From contig OX419758.1 in NCBI GenBank assembly GCA_948567375.1, positions 29,207,001 to 29,271,000 on the forward strand: DNA of 64,000 bases. The letters are read 5' to 3'. The position numbers and the translations under genes are program-made. Shown here piece by piece: positions 49,146-61,400 of this stretch. Below the pieces are notes generated by a model. It was not told the origin of the DNA, did not search any database, and saw only the letters and a program-made list of their open reading frames with translations. How positions within the stretch are numbered: the stretch's first letter is position 1; the number at the start of each line of letters is the position of its first letter. The stretch is from Lunularia cruciata (taxonomy: Eukaryota; Streptophyta; Marchantiopsida; Lunulariales; Lunulariaceae).

Positions 49146-49747
49146 GGTTCCTGCAACACTCAATTGCTAATGTCTACTTCAATATAGAGTCAATATGATC
49201 ACTCTAGAAGGCGCACAAACTATTGGAACTACCATTGGGACCTCATAAGCTATCACTTGTTGATAATACTCTTCACCAAAATTCTTAACCACAAAATCTC
49301 TAAACATCATTTTTGGTCTCACTACATAACAATTTCTACTTGAGTGTTGAAAGGGAGAGGATTTGGGACATTCACATCCATAACATCATAATAGAATGTA
49401 GATTGTCAAATCGCACTCTCTATCGTATACCACTACAGGTAGAATCATCGGGTTTGGTGAGTTCATCACCCTGTCCATGAATTTTGCTCCAAAGTGATAA
49501 ACTAATGATACTCTCATTTGCCCACGCTAGATGTACATAACCTTGATGTAAAATGGATTCAAGAATGGAAAGCTAGGTGCGGGAAATTGTCCTCTTGGTG
49601 CATCCATCCCATCCGCTCTCTAAAGTCCTTCCTAAGTCTAGCAATTACTCCATGTTCTCCACCTCAAATTACTCAGTTTTAGTAGTTCGTGTTCTTCCAA
49701 GAGGGATGATCCACTCTCTTGGAGTAAAACACTTGCTCTTATACCAT

Positions 49748-50474
49748 TGTAATACTCCAAGGACAAGAGAAGAGAGAAAACACAGATTTCACACTCAATC
49801 ATCCGATGTCCCAAAGGAGCACCTTCTCTTTATTATCTAGATAAAGAGGATCTCCTCCAAGGAAGCTCCACCATAGGATTACGCACATAGATAGGTGACA
49901 TGTCAGCAAGCTCCACCCTTGGATTACTTACTTGGATGGGTGACATGGGTCCTATCTGGTTGGCAAACAAGCTTTGACTGGAGGGAATCTTTTAGGGAAT
50001 CTCATAATCACATGGGTGAGGTACCATTGGAAAGCTCTCAACAAGACAAAGCAAGGGGGAAGAAAGGCCACCCTTTCCTTTGTTTGGGGGGGGGGAAGGG
50101 AAGAAATGTGCACATTTTTGAGGCCTAATTCATCCGTTTAGGCCTCCAAAACTACCTTCAAAGATTTCAGGCATATTTTGGTTCCTACTCTATTAGTAGA
50201 AATGCCCTTTTGGTGATACCTCTTTCTGATTTATTTAGTCCATCATGTATAACATTCATCCAAATGTTACCAAACCAATTGTCACCTTTAAATCATATGT
50301 CTAGCTATTGGTTCTAAGGTTTTCAAGTCTATTTTTATTTTTGCCCTATTAGTTGAAGTACTCTTTTGGTGATACTTCTATCTGATCTATTTTGACCATC
50401 ATGCATAACATCATTCCAGATGTTACCAAACCAAATATCACATCTAGATCATATGGCTAGCTCTTGGTATTACA
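49748..50474 (-). repeat. B2 5' LTR (727 bp, two-unit type)
   Basis: Same ends and double terminal unit as the partner LTR. It includes a run of ten G at about 50086-50095 and is longer than its partner by small indels. Confidence 0.93.
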
Positions 50475-50733
50475 ACACCCCTATGACTTAAGATTCATAA
50501 CATGATGAAGAGAATGTTCAATCAATTATTATACATTCAATAGCAACTACGATAAGAGCAATAAGATGAAAATAAAATTTTAGCTAACTGAGAATCTTTT
50601 TATTCATTGATGATGATAACAAGCTATAACAAGCTTATTGTCTTGGATTCAATAAACCACCTACTTGGTGGTTGAAAAAAAAACATTGGTAAAAACCTGA
50701 AATTCTAATCTCTTCATTGAGTTCTTAATGTAG

Positions 50734-52094
50734 CTAAGAAACAATAGCTTTGTGCAGATCAAATTCTAACTCTACTATAAAGTCCACATCCTCTTGAATC
50801 CATATATTTGCTTTGTTAGTGAAACACTTATGTAAAATACTAATCCACTTCAATAAGAAAGCATTTCTAGATGGATCATTCAATTGGACTTTGATTTCTT
50901 TGAGAAAATGCCACATTGCTTTCAAAATTCATATGCAAAGTTTGTTACTACTCTAGTCTATGCAACACATCAATTGAAATCAACCTTGTTTTGCCAGTGT
51001 AATTTTTTGAAAGAGTGCAAAAAGTGACATATGAGGTAATCTGACATAACCTGAATCACCCAATAAATATTAGGTGCTATTAAATAAATTAGATTCACCT
51101 TATTGATTCAACTTGGTCCACATTGGAGACCTTCTCAAGCATGCCATGCCATGACATGATCTTGACATCCTTGCAAAAGGTCAAACTCAATGCTAAAATA
51201 AATGGAACTGAAATGAAAGTGAGCTCCATTGTATACTTGTATAACTCCAAGAAAGAGACAATGAATTTTCATCAAACTCAATGTTAGTGAGTTAAGTGCT
51301 CTAACTCACTCACGTAAAATTATGCAAATGAAACATGAACAAATCTTCATGAAAAGAACAATCATATACCACTACATTCCCTCTTACAAAGTGGATTATT
51401 TGCCTCTTATCATCACATACTACTTGCACATTTATGGGATAGAATCTCTTGCGGCTATAATAGATTCCTCCCTTGATAGTTGGCTCTTGAGCCAAGGGAA
51501 AAAGTGTACTATCGACTAAATCCTACTCATCTCAAAATATTGATGAAATCCATTGTCTTTCTCTTTGGTTGGGCCATTTCACTTCCTTGCATAGTATTGA
51601 TGCAATAGCGGTCAGTACTTGCTCAATAAATCTAATTTTGTTCAACCCCAAATGTTCAACCCTTTAGCTATTGATGTACCGTTCATGTGTGCTCAAATCT
51701 GTCAAGCGCCATGGTTACTTGTATCCAAATGGGAGTTTGGCTTCTCTTTGATAGATTTCTAAACACTTGATGATCTTTTATTGCACCCGCCAATGCATCC
51801 ACTGAACGAAAAAATATCCATCCTTGTCATCTATGTACATTTTTGTTATTGTTATCTAAGACTCTAAAGCATTTCAAAATGAATTCTCTACTCCTCTCGC
51901 ATTGCAGTCTAGGTTGCAAGTACTGGGAATGGTATGCATGCAAAATAACACCACTGAAGCAAAAATTCAAGTGTTCTATCTTTGTCGTCTTCACTCCAAT
52001 AATTATCCCCTACAAATGGCAAATCATCATGGAAATAAAATTCACTCACAACAAGCAAGCCTCCGCCTTGCTTCTCGTTATTTCTCGAATGCAT
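50734..52094 (-). pseudogene. PIF/Harbinger transposase remnant
   Basis: Reading the minus strand with frame changes gives pieces in transposase order. An N-terminal helix-turn-helix-like part near 51680-51650 has GTSIAKG and FGVEQN. Then come EVKWPNQRER, LVDSTLFPLAQEP (the first catalytic Asp, normally VDGT) and YYSRKRFYPINVQVVCDDKRQI (51430-51380 region). A second Asp lies in a degraded G-x-HD motif, and the C-terminal block HFLKEIKVQL...LLKWISILHKCF is at 50925-50734. These are DDE_4 (Harbinger) features; normally the enzyme acts with a Myb-like partner. Numerous stops make it inactive. B2 inserted about 255 bp beyond its 3' end. Confidence 0.7.
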
Positions 52095-53926
52095 TTCACT
52101 ATTTTCTTGCTCAAGTGGAGCCTGATACTAATGCGTGGTATTGCTTAGTCTCAATCACATGCTTCCCGGCTCAATTTGCACTATTGAAACAACCAAATGA
52201 AACAGGTCTCACAATGTGCGATAGCACCTGCATAAAGTTGAAATCCAGTCTTAGTTCGATCATAATTACTCCATTAGTATGAAAAAGATTCACGGGAATA
52301 CCCTTGCTTTATCTCAAGCCACAAAATCAACATTTTGATTTCCAGTAAATATTTTATGGCTATATGTAAAGCACCTCTAAATTTTACAAGTACTCTCTGA
52401 ACCATGGACCGTAAAATTTTGATGGACAACCCGTACGAATTTATAGGGGTCTGTCTCTACGGGCAGAGGAAAAACTATATCTGAAAACCCCACTGTACTC
52501 CCGCGAGCTACCCATACAATTATTAGCGACTACCCATAAAATCATATACGGATTTCAACTGGTCTAGGAAAAGCAAAATTTGAAACCCCTAATGTCCCAA
52601 TCTTGGAGTGTACACTCGCTAGTGGACTTCAGCCAAGATGAAAAGCATACAAGTTACAAGTTACTGAGGTTATTATGCACATTCTTGTAATACATTACGA
52701 GCGAATTACCACTAACTTAAGTCTTATCAAGTATCGAGACCAAAAGGGGCGTGCAAATTAATGTACACATCCGAATTCGCTTGAAACTAAGACTACAGTC
52801 TATCGTGAGCATATCTATCCATCCAATCTGGTTCGAATCAAACTGAACTTCTTGCCTAAAGCCAAATTGAACCAAAACTCTCGAAACTTACAAAACTCGA
52901 AACATCCTTTATAAAAGCAAACTCTCATAAAACCAAAGTTATAATAAATCGAACCCCTGTAAACCTAGATATTCAAATCGAACTGATTTTATCATGCATA
53001 TTAGACGTGAGTCTAATAATCATGAGTCTTTTCTTTCATGTTTGGATTAAAACGAGTTTAATTCACAATCATTTTATTGTTTAAAACCAAATTCTCGTCA
53101 CACCATCATATTCATCGAAAGTTTAGGGGTTACGAAATCGAAACCTGATACATGAAGTCAGATTTGAATCAGTATCTGAAACAAAACCATACTGATATTT
53201 TCGGTTTGGTCCATAACTGATGCCGGGACGAGACCTACTTGAGCCTTAGCAATATTTGTTGGCCTTTGAATGAATGGCTGTGGGTGGGAGCATATCGTGG
53301 TTGTTCTCATAAAATCGAATACATGCCAGATCATATTTGTTCAGATCTTCACGTATACCCAAGCACGAGGTTTGAAGTTTGAAATAAGGATCTTCTCTCA
53401 AGGCGATTCCCCTCAATTATTATATCATGGCAGTTTCACTAGCAGGCTGTCTCTATTTCTGTAGACTGGCCAATTGCATTAGCTTCCTGAACCATCCCTG
53501 AATGCAGAGCACACTATCCTAATAATTGCACCCCAAAATTCTCTTAGAAACCCGAACCGAATTCTCTAAGAAGCCATAATCGTCCTAATTATAAACCATA
53601 ATGTCCTCAATGTGGTTATGGAAATGACTCGGCATCAAACATGAATGAGATATATAGGAGAGGCATGGCTAAGTTAGTGATATGATTTCATAAGAATGAA
53701 GAGACATGAACACTAGATAAATCCTTGCTTGCAGACGATACTATTCACACGCCATGTATTAACGCTGTCCGTAGAGTTCTTAAACACACACGTTAAACTC
53801 GCGTCAGAGGGTGAACATTCTACGCGTGCAAGGGGTTATTCCCCGAGTATGATAAATCTCACAAGTACATTGAAAGTGACCCTCTCGTGAGTTGATGGCG
53901 AGTTTGCTCAGCAATTCATCGTCGCC

Positions 53927-54484
53927 CATATCTAAAGTTCTCCACACATCTATTGACTTGGTTCTAGTGAAAGTGCCTTACTGTACGCAGGAAATAATCT
54001 CACGGAATCGATTATTTTTCTTATAGCATCGTCCTTATATAAAAACGAGATTTTCTCAAACTCGTGAGGACGTGACATGACTCAAAATAAAATTAGGGAA
54101 ATAGATTGGTATTAAACTCGTGATAAATCTGATCTTGATCAAGATCAAATTGCTCGCGAGTTTAATACCAGTTTATTTCCCTAATTTTGTTTTTAGTCAA
54201 CATCAAATTGATCGGATGCCTTCTGTACCTTAAAATCTGTTACCAATTACCGTCGTATTCTCTTAAATATACCCGTAACAATCGCGAGTTTATCACCGGT
54301 TTAATTCCCTAATTTTATTTTGTATCAAGTCAGTTCCTCACGAGTTTGAGAAAATCTCACTTTTACTTTGCGGATTATGTTATAAGGAAAAGAAAAATCG
54401 ATTCCGTGAGATTACTTCCTGCGTACAATAAGGTAGTTTCATTAGAAGCAAGTCAATGCATGTGTGGAGAACTTTTAGATATGT
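53927..54484. repeat. Foldback element with long imperfect inverted arms
   Basis: The left arm from CATATCTAAAGTTCTCCACACAT is matched in reverse complement by the right arm ending at 54484. Shared blocks include GTACGCAGGAA, AATCTCACGGAATCGAT, GAGATTTTCTCAAACTCGTGAGGA and AAAATTAGGGAA. An inner hairpin (about 54088-54189) repeats the inner part of the arm around the 16-bp palindrome GATCTTGATCAAGATC (54131-54146). Three arm-derived segments are therefore present. No coding capacity and no clear target duplication. A foldback or MITE-like element is likely. Confidence 0.7.
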
Positions 54485-55511
54485 GCAGTAAGATACTGTC
54501 ATGAGCACCAATATGTTAAAAGTTAAACTACAAGGAACTTCAATATAGTCTAATTAAAGATAATACACTATGATCTGAAGTATCTCTAATACAAATTGGA
54601 AAACATGGATAAAATTTTATTCAGGGTGATATATACACAATGTTACATTCATTATCACCAACATGGCCTATGGTAATCATCATGCTACCAAGATTCAGAC
54701 TCATGTATATGCATACTCTAAGAGGACATCAGTCATGGGAAAGGATGAATGGACAATCTATATCTTTTTAACCAAAAAATGTGGTTATCCAACGATGGTT
54801 GACATATACATATGGGTACGTTCACCATACATCACAACATATACATTGGAATCATGTATTTCACCTGTTTCATACAAAATTCAAGCATTCATTGAGGGTT
54901 TCAATCGGGAAAATTACAGAATCTCCTCTTGAGAGAAATGACCACAAAAAATCAATGAGACACTCGCCAAAGATCATCTGGTAACGCTGAAGTGTGAAGA
55001 TTTCAAAGTCGTATGAAGATTTATGGTGTAATTAACAAACGGAAAGAGAATTTAATATAATAAATTGAATCGCATATTATTATGCGGGATGTCTTCTCTT
55101 ACAATTTTCACGAGATTACATATGAAATTAATTGAACTGTTTTACATCATTCAGCAACCGACGTATTGAAACGCCTTGTTGTTTGTATCAAGACACGTAT
55201 TCCTGTATCCATATTGCCGTCGTACATGAGTACACCGGAGCGAATACTGGACGACCTAGACGGCTGTGGGGTATATGGTTCAAAAGAGTGAATGTTGTAC
55301 ATAACCACGTAGAAAACCGTGATGCACCAACGCTCTTGTGAGTATTTTTGCTAATAATAATAACAATAAGGGAGTACATTGGATTTCCTCAATAGAGTGC
55401 GTATTAGGTCCTCCTCGGTTAAGTTTTAAGCATTTGGGATATGTCATGTCAGAGTATTCTGCATCAATATACTTCATAAATCTCAATGTTGACTACTGTA
55501 ATGCATTACCC

Positions 55512-55598
55512 ATTTTAGAAGAAAGGCTACTGCGTAGAAAAACGAAGGATGGGAAGACCCCGTCAAGCCGTACAAGGGAGAGACAAAAAAGGTAACAT
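55512..55598 (-). repeat. Short copy of the LINE 3' tail
   Basis: These 87 bp align with 5247-5334, the presumed 3' end of the LINE, in the same orientation. They share GGGAAGACC, TCAAGC(C/T)GTACAAGGGAGAG and ACAAAAAAGGTAACAT. Both begin on the plus strand with ATTTT and diverge at each end, as expected for a severely 5'-truncated insertion. Confidence 0.7.
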
Positions 55599-55685
55599 TA
55601 CCCATTAAGTAATGTTACCCATTACATTAACATTACCCATTACGACAAAAAAGGTGACATGCTAACATAGGTAGCATTACCCTTT
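55591..55685 (+). repeat. TTACCCATTA-type short repeats
   Basis: The motif ACATTACCCATTA and variants occurs about four times, partly alternating with its near inverse, and ACAAAAAAGGT(A/G)ACAT recurs at 55643. It adjoins the truncated end of the LINE-tail copy and may have arisen by slippage during insertion. Confidence 0.5.
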
Positions 55686-56197
55686 TGGGTTTCTAGATTA
55701 ACTTTAACGGATTTGTTAGTCTAGAAAATTTATTAAACCCCTGCAAATCGTCTGAAAGAGAAGAGAACATTCAAAGTAAGAACATTTTCTGAGCAGGGTA
55801 GTTACATTTGTAGTTCAGACTTCACCAATATATTACTTGACGAACGTGTGGATTGGAGAAATACCAAGTAGTAAGTCATCTTTCTAAGAGTTTTATGATC
55901 GCTGAACGAACGAAATCTATACAGATTTGGAAGAGGAATCATGGAACACATGCATCATATCTATATACGTTTGCATAAGTTAGTCAGCACTGTTGAACCA
56001 ATTATTAGAGGACGTATTCTATGAATGGACATGTCACAAAAGTGTCACGTCCTATTCACATCTTTTGGCGTGAAGAGAGTCATTTTACATGTCTTACGCT
56101 CTGTGAGACATGAGTTTATACCCTTTAACAGTCACACCCCGATCCTGCTGTTTCTTAATCTTAAACGTAAGATAAATCATTTCCAGGAACATGCTTT

Positions 56198-56237
56198 ACA
56201 ACTACGGTTTAGCAACCTGCTGCTAAACCGTAGTTGT
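56198..56237. repeat. 17-bp perfect hairpin, 6-nt loop
   Basis: ACAACTACGGTTTAGCA (56198-56214) and its exact reverse complement (56221-56237) flank ACCTGC. No terminal repeats or target duplications were seen outside it. Confidence 0.7.
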
Positions 56238-58494
56238 CAAACTCATCAAACTTCTTAAATACAACATTGAGGACTCAAAAAACATTTACAAAATGTTACA
56301 AAATGTTATGGGGATATTTTGACGCAGTATGTACGTAGTTTTCTGGATGAGATTCTCTTCTGTTTATCACATATGGTGTTTATTCATATTAGACCTGCTT
56401 CAAATTCATCTTACTTTTGCCAGAATTTAGTTGTACATGAAATATCTCCTCCTCACTTTGAGCAAGTATCAATTGCAAAAGGCGACTAATTACAAAAGGA
56501 CTCCTTCCTTTGCGCAGGAAACTGAGCGCCGGTTAGAGGAACTTCCTTCCCTCATTCATTCGTCATGGTACGATGGACTTCGCCACTTACAATCGCGTGG
56601 GAGGACGACGCGCATCTGTTAAGCCCTTCTGTTGTGTTTTACTCAATGCTGTGTCGTGTTGTGTTTTACTCAAAGCAAACTGTGTGGTCCGCACCATACG
56701 TCCTAGGGCTAAAAGAGTTCCTGTCCAGTTGTGCTTGCTTTCTTACCTGCATTTCAAAGTAATGATTTACGGACATTTTGTTTCGCCTCAGGGGATATAT
56801 CAGGGGATTCCGAATCTTTCAGGCAGTCCCTTTCTCCAAAGGAAATGGACAGTTCCATGCTCTACGAACTGTCCACTTCAAACTGTGTCCGTGAATTGTC
56901 CAGTCGCATGCATCTCCTAACTGCGTCTACTCATTGCCCACGCTCTACAGGTTTCAAGGTTATTTCCACTGATAGGTTTCTCAATTCGTCGCTTTCTATG
57001 ATCTAAAACGTAGTGCTGCTTATTTATCAATGGTAAACCCGTTCATAAATCGAACATTTTCCCTGAACGATGTAGGAAATGGATAGCCTAATTTCCGTCT
57101 CAACCCTCTCTGGACTCACGTATAGGAAAGAACACTAATCATCTAGATGTTTCCATGAGCTGAGAGAGGACCTTATGAGTCCTTGGAAGGGCTCATTCCA
57201 CATAGCTTATAGCTTGTAGGTCGCTCAAGTAGGATAAACAACGCCGCAGACCCTATCTTCCCCAAACATACACGGCCTTCCTTCCTTTTCTATCACAATG
57301 AAGAATCAAATCACGTGTGTAGCTTAGTCAGAGGATTTAAAAGAACAATCTTCAAGATCCAAAGAGCTCCAATTGATCCATGTGGTGTGTAGAGCTTTCT
57401 GTCTATGTCCGCAGCTGCATGTGAAGAGTATAAGTTAACCTCCAAAATCAAGTAAAGTTAACAACCGACCCTAAAAGTGAGATAGCATCACCTTGGCAAC
57501 AGAATTAACCATTAAAACAGTCTCCGACGTCAGAACAAGACTAGGCGCACTGACATCTGTGTGGTGTGGAGAAGGCAAAGATAATAGACATCTCAAATCG
57601 AAGTGAGGGGCAAAGCTAGTATCATCATGGTCATAGAATTAAATGATTCACCATAAAAGAATTGATCTTCAAATACAGCTGTGCTACAGAAACTTACTGC
57701 TCATTCGAGCAAACCTTCTCCCAGTTGGTTATGCGACCCTCAACGAAAGATTAAAGACCTGAGCTTTCGGATCTTCAAAGATCTTATCCTCAAATCTCTA
57801 GTACCCTGTGCCCGAGGGTGAAATGGTAACTCCTATAAGTGATAAAAATGGGGTGTCGGAATCCAGAATATTCTGGAAAGGATAATAATACATCGAATCT
57901 TCTACTCCTGCAAGACCAAGTCCACACTCTACCTGCAATAGGAAATCCTACTGTGTTGAGTAAGAAAGACACCGTCTTCTTCAATGAGAGAAAATGGTAC
58001 TTCTTTCAGAATGTGCATAATGTCTAGTAGATTTACAACTGCATCAAAAAGATCTTGGTCAACATCAGTACTCGGAATGCTGTCAAGACTTCCACCTCCG
58101 TGGCCATGGCAGGTTTTATATCTGAATCACAATCCTGAAAGCTGAATGATTGGATCTACAAATAATCTCTTCCACCGAGGAGGATAGATAGCCTACTAGA
58201 TACCCTCGAGTAACTGGGACATGGGAGCTCCCACTCTTCGGTGTTCCCTTAGGAGGTGATTATATTGTTGCTGATGTCCGAAAGTTTTGACCCAGTGGAA
58301 AAGAATGGTGAAACATCTGTCAAGAATGCAGAGAGCTAAAACTGCTCTGGTTTACTTGAACAGACACATTAACCTGATTCATGAATAAGGCGGCTTGTGG
58401 TCGTGATAGAAGTCACACATGGCACTTACGATTCTCGACAAGTTAATGCACTTCGACCATCCGGAAATGACGGTAAACCTTTCTGCGACCATTG

Positions 58495-61400
58495 TTAGGC
58501 TTTCCAAAAGGTCTTTTGACAAACAAGAAGTCGTTGCTCACTTTCACCAGAAACCTCAATCATCCTGGACTCCCAACGCATTTGAGTTGCCACTGTCCGC
58601 GCATCCTCAATGGACTCGAGATCGTCCCGCAAGATGATCCAACCCTGTCAAAACAACACGTGTAAAACATGTGGCCAGTCATGATCTGAAGTACCAGGAA
58701 CAGAATCCAAGACACGAGATATCTGGAAATATCACCCGCACCACAAGACAGTTTCTATCTGCCTCTGCTAAAAATTATGTTGATTTTCTTTCGTCCCCTT
58801 TTCGTAATTGAGTCCTCTGGTCCAACAATGGGTTTTAAACTGTTAGTGTCTACTCACCACCTTCTTTTTGGAAAACCCAAAGAAGGTGGTGACTGCACTG
58901 TTGCTTATTGAACGTCTGGAGACTGCTTCTAAAGCCAGTTAGAGGTAGGTTATTGTAGTATTCCTATCCCTCGTCTTAGTTCCTTATAGTCCACCGTGGA
59001 TTATAAGAACTAGACCTCAATCCCCCAGTATAATAGTTGCGTGCCAGCGCCTATCGACAATAGCGAATACGTCCAAACTTTAACGAGGACACGATAACAA
59101 GTAAGCTCCTAGGAATAGTCTATCGGGCCTCGGGAAGAAAATATATAACCCGGGACATGCATGACAGCGTCTGTTATTCTCACGAAGTTGAAAGTAGTAC
59201 AACTAGTATGGCTCGTACCTCTGGCCGAAGAATACGATCCATCTCTGAGAAGAGATTAGATAGACCGCAGGAATGTGGACGTCTCAACTCTTGGGATAGA
59301 AGGTCGGCAGCATGTAGTAAATCGTAAGTCCTGGGGTAGGAGGGAAAAGCCTCACACCTGAGAATCAAAGGCAGATTGTCATGAATACAGAGTCAGCTTA
59401 CAACCTGATGGAATGCTGACAGCTTACAGGCAAAATCCCATTAGAATATCTTCGGCACGAAAGGAAAACATTGAGCTGGTACAAACTACACGTCAAAGCA
59501 GGCAGGGTACCGCCCCAGGGAGAGTACGGTCCACTAACCAGTCGTGATTTACTCCGAAGAGTCCACGATCAAAGATAAAGGGGAGCGTGTTAGGTGCACC
59601 GATTGGAACCACATTCATGACCCAAACTGCTTTGCCTGTCTGCAACAGAGCAGCATTGAGGGCTCCATTTCCAGCATTTAAGTCCATGACGTTTCTTACT
59701 ACGCTAGCGGCAGGTAAAACGTCCTCATCACCAAGCCTCTTTGGATGGTCTGAGAAGATTATGGGTGTCAGCAACGACCAGTATTCGGCTACAGTTGCCG
59801 GCCATGTCCGCGGTTCTCCAGTTATCTCATCCCTTCCAGGCCCTACGGATAAATCATGCCCACAGTCTCAGAAATTCATAGTGATGAGAGCAAAAGGGTA
59901 AGCAAAACCCCAAATTAGTCATGAATCAATACCAAAATTGAGTTTGATGTGGCCAAACAACCAAGCGATTGGACTATCCAAGAGGAAAACCAATCTTTTA
60001 GTCACGCAGAAAACGACTTGCAAAGTCAAGAATGAAACCTGTTTTAGAATCAGTGGCTGCAATGTGCATGCGGGCTGGCCACGGCAGTTGTGTTTGAACT
60101 GACACTCTCCGAACGGGAGGTGATAAAGTGATACAAGGCCTTAGAGGCTGACGCCATGACCAGTCGGCTTCGTAACTACCTTGTTCACAAAGTTTTGGTG
60201 CCACGCCTTGTACTCTGCATTTGCCGATCGCGAAGTTAGCCTCCACAACAATTAGAGGCTCGCGAAAAGCAGTACGTCCATAATATGCTCTTAAAGTCTC
60301 CTTTCATAGACCTATCTATTGCTTAATCTCAGCGATTCTTCCGTAACAGCTTGAGTGCTAATCAGCAACATCTCATGCAGACAGTAAGCACAGAGCATGA
60401 TGTAGTATGTCCCCACCAAGACACCAAAGAAGGTCAATTTGCAGACTCAGTAATGTGTTCAAAAGATCAGACTGTGGTATCATCAACAACAACAAAGAAA
60501 TTCTAGATCCATTAGTTACAGAAAAGAGAAACTAATGGAGCCGCGGAGTTCATCTGGTGATCGTCTTGCATAACTTCAAGTATTTGACATTTAGAATGGG
60601 TTGGAATTAGCACTTACAGCGATCCGAAACAGGATGCCTTCTTCTGCCAGATCACTATCTGTTCACGTTCAGATGGTGAAATTATCTCCCAACAAAGACT
60701 GGCAGTAATATTCTGCATCTTCTCCCATGCATCTCCACTCCCATAAGACGTATCAGATGCTGGTTTGGCCCACACAAAGTAGCCACTTGGCCGCAAGAGT
60801 CTATCGATCTCAATTATCGGTTTTCCACCTGATTCAGAATTTTCAATATTAGTGCTGAAGTGTACTAAACACGAATGCAGGCACGATCGCCTTAGTACGA
60901 AAAGCCGTGGCAGTGACTAAATTGACTCCTACCTTGTTTAGCAAGAAACGGTTTCACGAGCATTCTTTACACGAAGTAAAAGTGCAACGTGTAAGCGAAT
61001 AATGGACGAAATATATATTACGTAGTTCGAGCTCCTTACTACTTCGACGCTGAAATCCTCACCATTTCGATGAAAATCTACTCCACAATTAGCGCAGTGG
61101 ACCATGTCGAAGGAAGAGCTCGGATAGGGCAGCTGGGTCACAGCAAAGGAACCAATCATAGCTGGTAACCCCCGTTCCAATGACAGCTGTACCTGACCTC
61201 CATGCTCCTCGTAAGGAGCTATGCACAAGGTCGCCACCTCATGCGACCATAAAAGTGCCCCCAAACTTGATGATCCGCAGCCGATGTCTAGAACACTCCG
61301 AATCTGCACCAGAGGGAATTTCAAGAGGATTTTAGCTCAGACATGGTAATGATTTAAAATCTACAAGGTGGGGAAAGTATCGCACTAGTACTAGTAAGCT

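Larger units (their letters stand above)
43209..50474 (-). mobile_element. Ty3/gypsy chromovirus B2, full length, with nested solo LTR
   Basis: A minus-strand element of 7266 bp with ACACC exactly duplicated at 43204-43208 and 50475-50479. LTRs: 49748-50474 (5' in sense) and 43209-43913. The primer site in sense is TGGTATAAGAGC (49746-49735), one mismatch from the standard site. Gag, protease, RT, RNase H, integrase and chromodomain are recognisable. A 739-bp solo LTR of the same family in opposite orientation sits in gag. Removing the element rejoins host sequence around ACACC, downstream of a Harbinger transposase remnant. Confidence 0.94.
52095..58494. other. Non-coding DNA with a foldback element and repeat fragments
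   Basis: No supported gene; the open frames are short and motif-free. Contents are listed separately: foldback 53927-54484, LINE-tail fragment 55512-55598, short motif array 55591-55685, hairpin 56198-56237. 52.8-53.2 kb is rich in AAACC/CGAA runs resembling 16.9-17.1 kb. A palindromic CCAGAATATTCTGG lies at 57863-57876. Confidence 0.45.

Noticed and set aside
52825-52840. GGTTCGAATC resembling a tRNA T-arm
   Set aside because: No acceptor stem, A box or anticodon arm upstream.
57863-57878. CCAGAATATTCTGGAA, a three-unit heat-shock element
   Set aside because: A good match in sequence but downstream of the methyltransferase gene and with no promoter nearby; a chance match is plausible.
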